5,446 nucleotides of DNA from JBAXPW01 sp037132015 (lineage in GTDB: Bacteria; Patescibacteriota; Microgenomatia; UBA1406; GWC2-37-13): NCBI GenBank assembly GCA_037132015.1, contig JBAXPW010000089.1, forward strand, positions 1 to 5,446. Direction: 5' to 3'. The notes below the pieces were generated by a model that saw nothing but the letters and a program-made list of their open reading frames with translations, had not been told where the DNA came from and did no database searches. This document shows, piece after piece, positions 1 to 4,445 of the stretch (position 1 is the first letter of the stretch; every line of letters begins with the position of its first letter). A program made the position numbers and the translations under genes.

Positions 1-1
1 G

Positions 2-49
2 TATGACATTTTCATTTCGGTATACTATGACATTAACATATCGGTCTGA
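2..49. repeat. Imperfect 24-bp tandem duplication
   Basis: Two adjacent 24-bp units (2-25 and 26-49) agree at 18 of 24 positions. Both begin TATGACATT and carry a shared TCGGT near the end. The first nine bases are identical. The same TATGACATT string recurs at 276-284, across the start codon of the membrane-protein gene. The repeat sits at the window edge, so more copies could lie to the left. No function can be assigned. It could be an operator pair, a duplicated promoter element or the tail of a longer array. Confidence 0.45.
19..28 (+). promoter_or_regulatory. Candidate -10 element (GGTATACTAT)
   Basis: TATACT at 21-26 matches the bacterial -10 consensus at five of six positions. The ten bases around it, GGTATACTAT, are identical to those at the candidate era promoter (2778-2787). 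The matching -35 would fall at or beyond the left edge of the window and cannot be judged. If used, transcription would begin near 33, placing the inverted repeats at 47-93 in the 5' leader of the small basic gene. It also lies across the junction of the 24-bp tandem repeat, so the match may partly reflect that repeat. Confidence 0.25.
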
Positions 50-93
50 TAAGTAATCATCTCAGTTTGACTTATCATACTATTCCTGATAAG
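47..93. promoter_or_regulatory. Three TGATAAG half-sites forming two alternative inverted repeats
   Basis: TGATAAGT at 47-54 is a perfect inverted match to ACTTATCA at 70-77 (8-bp arms, 15-nt spacer). CTTATCA at 71-77 is also a perfect inverted match to TGATAAG at 87-93 (7-bp arms, 9-nt spacer). The middle arm is shared, so in RNA only one of the two hairpins could form at a time. In DNA the same layout looks like a cluster of operator half-sites flanking and overlapping the promoter proposed at 67-95. The arms are AU-rich, with two G/C pairs each, so the RNA hairpins would be weak and the DNA-operator reading is at least as likely. Confidence 0.35.
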
Positions 94-95
94 GT
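67..95 (+). promoter_or_regulatory. Candidate extended -10 promoter for the left + strand unit
   Basis: TTGACT (67-72) matches the -35 consensus at five of six positions. After 17 bp comes TAAGGT (90-95), which keeps the three most important -10 positions (T1, A2, T6). It is preceded by TG one base upstream (87-88), the extended -10 motif. Predicted transcription start is near 102, about 20 nt before the small ORF at 121. Two of the TGATAAG half-sites overlap this promoter, which would suit repression by a dimeric regulator. This is a by-eye match only. Confidence 0.35.
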
Positions 96-120
96 TAGAC
101 ATTACATGTTCGAAAAATAG

Positions 121-234
121 ATGAATAATAAAAAAAGAGGATCAGGAAAAGAAAAAAAGCCAACATTAAAACGAAAAATGAAGGGAAATATCAGAAAACA
201 TAAAAGAGAACGTCGCGAAGGAAAGAGAGCCTGA
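121..234 (+). CDS. Very small, extremely basic hypothetical protein (37 aa)
   Basis: An ATG-to-TGA frame of 37 codons. The product has 11 Lys and 7 Arg among 37 residues, only three Glu, no Cys or aromatic residue, and no hydrophobic segment. It opens MNNKKRGSGKEKKP and ends REGKRA. Such a composition suggests an RNA- or ribosome-binding peptide. It loosely recalls very small ribosomal proteins such as bTHX or the AURKAIP1/COX24-type peptides, but I cannot match it to any of them. Arg is encoded by a mix of CGA, CGT, CGC and AGA, which argues for coding rather than a chance A-rich run. There is no Shine-Dalgarno sequence, like every other start here. The next gene begins 42 nt downstream with no clear promoter between, so the two may be co-transcribed. 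The main alternative is that this is a non-coding A-rich leader. Confidence 0.45.
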   Translation: MNNKKRGSGKEKKPTLKRKMKGNIRKHKRERREGKRA

Positions 235-276
235 TAGAACGGTAATACACATTTTTAATAATTTGTTGAAAACACT

Positions 277-768
277 ATGACATTTATTAAATATGCATAT
301 ATTGTTTTTATAGGAGTGCTATTTGCAACTTTTGTTGGGGTAGGAATTGCTGCATTTTATAAAGGACCCATTTCACCAGACTACCCTGCTTCTTTAAGTG
401 TTCCTCGATCAATCAGCACTTCATCAGCACAATTACAGGATCAAATCGTATTACAAGAAAAGTATAATAAAGAATCAAAATCCTATCAAAAAGCTCAAGA
501 AACATATGACCGAAATGTTTCTATCATTTCAGTTATTATAGCAATAATAGTGCTCGTATCTACTCTTTATTTGCTCAAACAAATTCCAGTAATTGCAGAT
601 GGATTATTATTAGGAGCGGTCCTAACTCTTATTTATAGCATAATACGGGGTTTTAGCAGTGGAGATGATGCATTTCGATTTTTCGTAGTTACGATTGGAC
701 TTATTGTTTCTTTGATATTAGGGTATATAAAATTTATCCAACCAAATGAAAGTAATAAAGTAAAATAG
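277..768 (+). CDS. Hypothetical four-helix membrane protein
   Basis: A 163-residue integral membrane protein that I do not recognise. The predicted layout is helix 1 at about 6-27, a hydrophilic loop at 28-80, helix 2 at 81-100, helix 3 at 106-124 and helix 4 at 134-153, ending in a short KVK tail. Lys flanks (K5, K101, the C-terminus) favour both ends in the cytoplasm, which puts the 28-80 loop outside. That loop starts with a Pro/Tyr-rich stretch (KGPISPDYP). Its second half (52-78) is rich in Gln, Lys and Glu and could form a short helix or coiled coil. The first hydrophobic segment could instead be an uncleaved signal anchor, and no lipobox is visible. The RibD-like gene begins 4 nt after its stop, implying a shared transcript. 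No catalytic motif is present, so a structural or accessory role is possible but not shown. Confidence 0.85.
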   Translation: MTFIKYAYIVFIGVLFATFVGVGIAAFYKGPISPDYPASLSVPRSISTSSAQLQDQIVLQEKYNKESKSYQKAQETYDRNVSIISVIIAIIVLVSTLYLLKQIPVIADGLLLGAVLTLIYSIIRGFSSGDDAFRFFVVTIGLIVSLILGYIKFIQPNESNKVK

Positions 769-772
769 AAAT

Positions 773-1294
773 ATGGGAAAAGTAATTTTATACATAACTA
801 CTAGCCTTGATGGATATATTGCAAAAGAAGATGGCGATATTTCTTGGCTCAATAAATATAATATCAATAGTTACGGATATGATGAGTTTCTTAATAACAC
901 CGATACTATCGTCATGGGTTCAAAAACATTCGAAAACATATCTTCTTTCAAAGAGTGGCCCTATAAAAATATAAAAACATATGTGATGACAAGTAGAATA
1001 ATACAAGCTGATTCTCATGTTGAGTTTGTTCCGGGAAATCTTCAAAATTTGATACCTACGCTCAAAGAAAGTAGCGAAAATAATATATACTTAGTGGGAG
1101 GATCGGACTTGGTTAAATCCTTTATTGAAGAAAAATTACTTGAAGAAATTAAGCTATTTATTGTTCCTGAAGTGTTAGGAAAAGGCATTCCTCTATTCTA
1201 TAAATATCAAACTCAAGTGATATTTAAACCAATACATATAGAATCGTATGTAAACAATATGGTTCAAATCCATTACGTATTAAACTATCAATAA
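773..1294 (+). CDS. RibD C-terminal / dihydrofolate-reductase-fold protein (YyaP/YwjB type)
   Basis: The 173-residue length fits a single-domain member of the RibD_C/DHFR-like superfamily, cytosolic NAD(P)H-binding reductases. Recognisable blocks in order are SLDGYIA (11-17) at the end of strand 1 with a Trp at 25, MGSKTFE (48-54) equivalent to the MGRKTYE nucleotide-binding turn, YVMTSR (70-75), IYLVGGSDL (105-113) containing the Gly-Gly cofactor loop, and VPEVLGKGIPLF (131-142), the family's hallmark C-terminal block. The protein lacks the deaminase domain of bifunctional RibD, and no riboflavin or folate gene lies nearby, so the substrate is unknown. It is more likely a stand-alone YyaP-like reductase than a true FolA, because the C-terminal PEVLGKG..LF block is typical of the RibD-like branch. 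It starts 4 nt after the membrane-protein stop with no ribosome binding site, suggesting coupled translation. Its last 7 bp overlap the end of the converging CDF gene. Confidence 0.88.
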   Translation: MGKVILYITTSLDGYIAKEDGDISWLNKYNINSYGYDEFLNNTDTIVMGSKTFENISSFKEWPYKNIKTYVMTSRIIQADSHVEFVPGNLQNLIPTLKESSENNIYLVGGSDLVKSFIEEKLLEEIKLFIVPEVLGKGIPLFYKYQTQVIFKPIHIESYVNNMVQIHYVLNYQ

Positions 1295-2217
1295 TTTGAC
1301 TCTTCTTGAATTTGTCGATCCAAAGCTATGTCATCCATAGAACGTGGATCTTCAACAGGTTCAAGATGGGTAAACACACTCACCTTTTGAATATTTTTTC
1401 TAATAGTTGATTCAATTTGCTCACACAAATCATGACCTTGTTTTACCGACCATGAACCGGGAACTAGTACATGCAACGAAACAAATCGACGAACCCCAGA
1501 CTGGCGCGTTCGCACACCGTGAAACTCAACATCATTCTTTTTATATTTTTCAAGAATATCATTCAATATGTTCAGCTCATTCTCAGGTATTACAATATCC
1601 ATCAATCCTGACGCAGATTTTTTTATAATCGACACTCCTGTAAAAATAATATTTATCGCAACTAATAAAGCTATGATCGGATCGATAATATAAAGACGAG
1701 TAATTGCAGTCAAGATCAGTCCCCCAATCACCCCAATTGAAGTATATACATCGGTCATGAGATGATGTGCATCAGCTTCAAGAACAATTGATTTATGTTT
1801 TTTTGCAATAATAAATAAATACCATGCAACTCCCCCGTTGACGCATGATGCGAGACCTGCAATAATCAATCCAATATATGGATCTGATATGGCTGTTGGT
1901 TTGAGAATTTTTTCATATGAGGAATATATAATTGTAACAGCAGCAATTAATATAAGTATGCCTTCAAAAACACTTGAAAAATATTCTGCTTTCGAATGTC
2001 CATAAACATGTTTGTCATCAGGAGGTTTTTCAGATAATTGAAGAATAAAAATTGCTGTAACAGCAGCAACTAAATTAACCACTGACTCAAGAGCATCAGA
2101 TAATAACCCGACAGACCCAGTTAGAAAGTAGGCATAAAACTTGAGTGTAATTGTTACAATCGCAGCAAGTAAAGAAAGATAGGCAAACTTAACAAGTGAA
2201 TTTGATGATTTTTTCAT
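1288..2217 (-). CDS. Cation diffusion facilitator family metal transporter (FieF/YiiP-like)
   Basis: A 309-residue proton-coupled divalent metal exporter (Zn, Fe, Mn or similar) of the inner membrane, full length for the family. Six helices are visible at roughly 12-32, 38-60, 81-101, 112-138, 152-172 and 176-198, followed by a cytoplasmic ferredoxin-like domain. Metal-site residues line up with E. coli YiiP: D41 in helix 2 and H152/D156 in helix 5 for the transport site, D67/H70/H74 in the DDKHVYGHSKAE loop, and H233, H249, H262, H284 and E286 in the C-terminal domain. The second helix-2 Asp of YiiP is Ser45 here, with E44 and N48 next to it (SDALESVVN). This variant occurs in a common CDF subgroup, so metal specificity should not be copied from YiiP. 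The gene lies 30 nt downstream of the methyltransferase on the same strand and ends in a 7-bp overlap with the converging reductase-like gene. No metal-sensor gene is adjacent. Confidence 0.95.
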   Translation of the reverse strand: MKKSSNSLVKFAYLSLLAAIVTITLKFYAYFLTGSVGLLSDALESVVNLVAAVTAIFILQLSEKPPDDKHVYGHSKAEYFSSVFEGILILIAAVTIIYSSYEKILKPTAISDPYIGLIIAGLASCVNGGVAWYLFIIAKKHKSIVLEADAHHLMTDVYTSIGVIGGLILTAITRLYIIDPIIALLVAINIIFTGVSIIKKSASGLMDIVIPENELNILNDILEKYKKNDVEFHGVRTRQSGVRRFVSLHVLVPGSWSVKQGHDLCEQIESTIRKNIQKVSVFTHLEPVEDPRSMDDIALDRQIQEESNY

Positions 2218-2232
2218 ATAATTTCAGTCATT

Positions 2233-2262
2233 AGTATAGCTTAAATTTCACTTAATATACAA
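2233..2262 (-). promoter_or_regulatory. Candidate internal promoter for the CDF gene
   Basis: Read on the minus strand, TTGTAT (2257-2262) is followed after 18 bp by TATACT (2233-2238), a five-of-six match to the -10 box. The -35 lies in the last codons of the methyltransferase gene and the -10 in the 30-nt gap. Predicted start is near 2226, only about 9 nt before the CDF ATG. This would let the metal exporter be expressed separately from the methyltransferase. The -35 match is only four of six, and AT-rich DNA produces such matches by chance. Confidence 0.25.
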
Positions 2263-2727
2263 ATATACATCACTTATCTTTTTTACATATTTCCAGTTTG
2301 GAAACTTCCAAAATTGTGAGACTACATACGTTCCATCTCGTAATTCTGATTCAAGTTTTTTTTCTAGTCGTTTCATCACTGTCCCAAATTGAAATACGAT
2401 AATTTTATCAAATAAATTGTAATTCTCATCCCAAAAATCAGTCTGTTTTATAAAAGCAGAGTGCGACATTTTAGCCCGTTGAATATTACGACGTGATTCT
2501 TTTACAAGATATCTATCGTTTTCAAATCCATATGCGACAGCTCCCTCTTCTGCCATTGCGATCACAACTCTTCCGTCTCCCGATCCTATATCAACTGCTT
2601 TTTCCCCTTGTTTTATTTCAAGTAATGAGACCATACGCTTCACCTCGTCATCATCACTCGGTTCGTACGGAGCTCCATTTATAAACACAGTAGAATTTTC
2701 AATTTGTTCTATTATTGAACTACTCAT
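2248..2727 (-). CDS. Small SAM-dependent methyltransferase, FAM173/lysine-methyltransferase-like
   Basis: A 159-residue cytosolic class I (Rossmann-fold) methyltransferase. Motif I is clear at 45-53 (VDIGSGDGR), preceded by the GAPYEPS block at 18-24 and a helix with a conserved RM (31-32). The acidic residue that normally contacts the ribose of SAM is E69 in YGFENDRYLV. D97 lies in the post-motif loop, and the C-terminal block KKLESELRDGTYVVSQF (123-139) completes the fold. The APY.P leader, the GSGDGR loop and the KL...L..GT.VVS block together resemble the FAM173 group, whose eukaryotic members methylate lysines of the ATP synthase c-subunit and of the adenine nucleotide translocator. A protein-lysine substrate is therefore possible but unproven. 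Other small class I methyltransferases cannot be excluded. It is first in a minus-strand unit with the CDF transporter and is divergent from era. The start has no Shine-Dalgarno sequence. Confidence 0.87.
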   Translation of the reverse strand: MSSSIIEQIENSTVFINGAPYEPSDDDEVKRMVSLLEIKQGEKAVDIGSGDGRVVIAMAEEGAVAYGFENDRYLVKESRRNIQRAKMSHSAFIKQTDFWDENYNLFDKIIVFQFGTVMKRLEKKLESELRDGTYVVSQFWKFPNWKYVKKISDVYLYIK

Positions 2728-2760
2728 TATGTGAAATAATATTGATAATTGAACTCGTAT

Positions 2761-2789
2761 ATACTACAGGTTATGTGGTATACTATCAA
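2761..2789 (-). promoter_or_regulatory. Candidate promoter of the methyltransferase-CDF unit
   Basis: On the minus strand TTGATA (2784-2789) is followed by a 17-bp spacer and TAGTAT (2761-2766). That gives four of six -35 matches counted strictly (TTGA) and four of six -10 matches, at the optimal spacing. Predicted start is near 2754, leaving a leader of about 27 nt. The element overlaps the candidate era promoter on the other strand. Confidence 0.4.
2776..2784 (+). promoter_or_regulatory. Candidate extended -10 promoter of era
   Basis: TGG followed by TATACT (2779-2784) gives an extended -10 element (TGnTATACT) with five of six -10 matches. No convincing -35 lies 16-18 bp upstream, which is tolerated for extended -10 promoters. 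Transcription would start near 2791, giving era a 50-nt leader that contains the small ORF at 2806-2844. Confidence 0.42.
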
Positions 2790-2805
2790 GTGTACATCTA
2801 CTCAG

Positions 2806-2844
2806 ATGCAAAATGAATTTTGTTACTATACAATCATAATATGA
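2806..2844 (+). CDS. Possible 12-codon leader ORF overlapping the era start
   Basis: An ATG opens a 12-codon frame (MQNEFCYYTIII) whose TGA stop overlaps the era start codon as ATGA (2841-2844). This is the classic geometry for translational coupling by re-initiation. It lies wholly downstream of the predicted era transcription start. It is too short to test coding potential, the start has no Shine-Dalgarno sequence, and a chance frame of this length is common. Treat it as a regulatory hypothesis rather than a gene. Confidence 0.2.
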   Translation: MQNEFCYYTIII

Positions 2845-3707
2845 AAGAAGGCGTTGTTTTACTAATCGGAAGACCAAATGTAGGGAAATCTACTTTTGTA
2901 AATAATGTTATAGGTCAAAAAGTAGCTATAACTTCACCTAAACCACAAACTACCCGTAGTCCTATAAAGGCACTTCTTAATGAGGAGCGTGGAAATATTT
3001 TATTCATCGATACTCCCGGAATAATAGGAAAAGCACAAGACTATTTGTCAAAAAAAATAAATGAACGAACAATGAACGTACTTCACGAAAAAGTAAATAT
3101 TGTGATTTACATGGTTGATCATACTCGAAGACGAGATTTTGAAGAAGGACGCGTACTTGGATTTGTGAGACAAATAAATAAGCCAAAATTGCTAGTAATA
3201 AATAAAATTGATTTGCAAGAAAAATCATACTTACCACAATATAAATTTTTGGAAGATGAATTTCCTGACATTTATGCAATATCCGCAATCACTCGAAAAC
3301 ATTTTAAGCCATTATTAGATAAAATTTTTGAACTTTTACCTGAAGTATCGGAAAGTGAGATGGGAGACGATCCGATTTATCCACTCATCAATATGGATAG
3401 TTATGGATTTATTGCAGAACTTATTCGTGAAAAAGTTTTTCTAAAAATGGGAGAGGAGATACCCTATACCACAACAGCAATTGTAGATGAAATTACAGAA
3501 CGTACAAAAAAAATTACCTATATTAAAGCGCGAATTCTCACTACTGAAGATCGCTATAAGCGTATGATAATTGGTCATGACGGTCATAAAATCAAAGAAC
3601 TTGGAAGTATGTCCCGAAAAGAAATTGAACTCGCAATGGATCGCAAAATTTTTCTTGATCTCACAGTCGAAACAGATCCTCACTGGCAAGAGGTATACTA
3701 TAAATAG
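2841..3707 (+). CDS. era: GTPase Era, ribosome assembly factor
   Basis: A 288-residue protein from the ATG at 2841. Era binds the 3' end of 16S rRNA through its KH domain and acts in late 30S assembly, often at the membrane. All GTPase motifs are present: P-loop GRPNVGKS (10-17), a TTR switch I (37-39), DTPG (57-60), NKID (121-124) and SAI (148-150). The linker block ELIREKVFLKMGEEIPY is typical of Era. The C-terminal KH domain has its GxxG loop as GHDG (245-248) within IIGHDGHKIKELG, and the protein ends after the usual Trp (W282). A TTG at 2820 would add seven residues (LLYNHN-type), but Era proteins normally begin only a few residues before the G1 strand, so 2841 is preferred. There is no Shine-Dalgarno sequence. 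The M48 protease gene starts 3 nt after the stop, so the two are likely co-transcribed. Codon use looks like that of its neighbours. Confidence 0.96.
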   Translation: MKEGVVLLIGRPNVGKSTFVNNVIGQKVAITSPKPQTTRSPIKALLNEERGNILFIDTPGIIGKAQDYLSKKINERTMNVLHEKVNIVIYMVDHTRRRDFEEGRVLGFVRQINKPKLLVINKIDLQEKSYLPQYKFLEDEFPDIYAISAITRKHFKPLLDKIFELLPEVSESEMGDDPIYPLINMDSYGFIAELIREKVFLKMGEEIPYTTTAIVDEITERTKKITYIKARILTTEDRYKRMIIGHDGHKIKELGSMSRKEIELAMDRKIFLDLTVETDPHWQEVYYK

Positions 3708-3710
3708 ACT

Positions 3711-4445
3711 ATGAATTATTTTTTTCAGTTTATTTTTGATCAGCTCCTTTTTTTATCAGTTTCTTTTAGCATATTTTTAATTCTCTTACTATATATTCTT
3801 TTATTTTCATATTATCTTATATATATACAAAAAGTTTGGAAATTAATCAGAATATTTAGAAAGTATGAACCTCTTGATCCAATTCTTAAAGATAGCCTTC
3901 TTCGTATTGCAAAAAAAAGTAATGTACCGATGCATGATATCTACAGTTTTACATCACATTCATTAAATGCTTTTGCATCGGGTTATGGTAAAAAATCAGC
4001 TATATCTTTTACATCCCGTACTCTTGAAGAAAGTACCCCCGCAGAAATCAATGGTGTATTTGCTCATGAACTTGGACATATATATTATGGACATACAAAA
4101 AAAATGACACTTGTTTTTATTTTTCAAACTATTGCAATCATAGGTATTGAAATTCTATTTGCAAATATATCATCCTTTATTATATTCCCAGAAATTAGTT
4201 TTATAGTAGAAAACACTATTATTTTTATCATCATTCAATCAGCATTTTCATCCTTCCGAAAAAATGAGATTCTAGCAGATGAATTTGCACACAAAATTCT
4301 ACCTGATACATCGGGACTTATATCTTTTTTGACAAAAGCATACGATGAAAGAAATAATCATCACTGGTACGTAAGATTTGTTCTTGATACATTTCATATG
4401 CATCCATCCCTTGAAGAAAGAAAAAAACTACTCCAAAATCTCTAA
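3711..4445 (+). CDS. M48 family membrane metalloprotease (HtpX/Ste24-like)
   Basis: A 244-residue zinc endopeptidase embedded in the membrane. Hydrophobic segments lie at about 11-39, 133-156 and 161-180. The catalytic HELGH is at 119-123, and the third zinc ligand is E186 in the conserved NEILAD (185-190, ExxxD). Other M48 marks are NAFASG (86-91), S..L...P.E (the helix before HExxH) and HPSLEER (231-237) near the C-terminus. HtpX-type enzymes cut misfolded membrane proteins at the cytoplasmic face and Ste24-type enzymes cut prenylated peptides. With no CAAX substrate system expected in bacteria, membrane quality control is the likelier role. The protein is somewhat shorter than typical HtpX (about 290 residues) and has a single hydrophobic N-terminal hairpin region, so I do not assign htpX. 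It follows era by 3 nt and overlaps the end of the converging kinase gene by 18 bp. Confidence 0.92.
   Translation: MNYFFQFIFDQLLFLSVSFSIFLILLLYILLFSYYLIYIQKVWKLIRIFRKYEPLDPILKDSLLRIAKKSNVPMHDIYSFTSHSLNAFASGYGKKSAISFTSRTLEESTPAEINGVFAHELGHIYYGHTKKMTLVFIFQTIAIIGIEILFANISSFIIFPEISFIVENTIIFIIIQSAFSSFRKNEILADEFAHKILPDTSGLISFLTKAYDERNNHHWYVRFVLDTFHMHPSLEERKKLLQNL

Noticed and set aside
2..49. Start of a CRISPR array
   Set aside because: The 24-bp units are directly adjacent with no unique spacers and are only 75 percent alike.
773..1294. Trimethoprim-resistant dihydrofolate reductase
   Set aside because: The PEVLGKG..LF block and overall pattern point to the RibD-like branch. No folate gene is nearby and no resistance-gene context is visible.
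1407..1628. Plus-strand open frame of 73 codons inside the CDF gene
   Set aside because: It lies antisense to well-conserved CDF codons and its product has no recognisable motif, so it is a shadow frame.
2820..2840. TTG-initiated extension of Era by seven residues
   Set aside because: The ATG at 2841 places the P-loop at the normal distance from the N-terminus. The extension is low-complexity leader sequence and would only bypass the ATGA overlap.
2773..2844. Longer 23-codon form of the era leader ORF starting at 2773
   Set aside because: Its ATG lies upstream of the predicted -10 box and so would not be in the transcript. Only the internal ATG at 2806 is kept as a hypothesis.
3004..3288. 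Minus-strand open frame of 94 codons inside era
   Set aside because: Antisense to the conserved GTPase domain. The hydrophobic product is a by-product of AT-rich codons.
3441..3689. Minus-strand open frame of 82 codons inside the era KH domain
   Set aside because: Antisense to conserved KH-domain codons with no start context or family resemblance.
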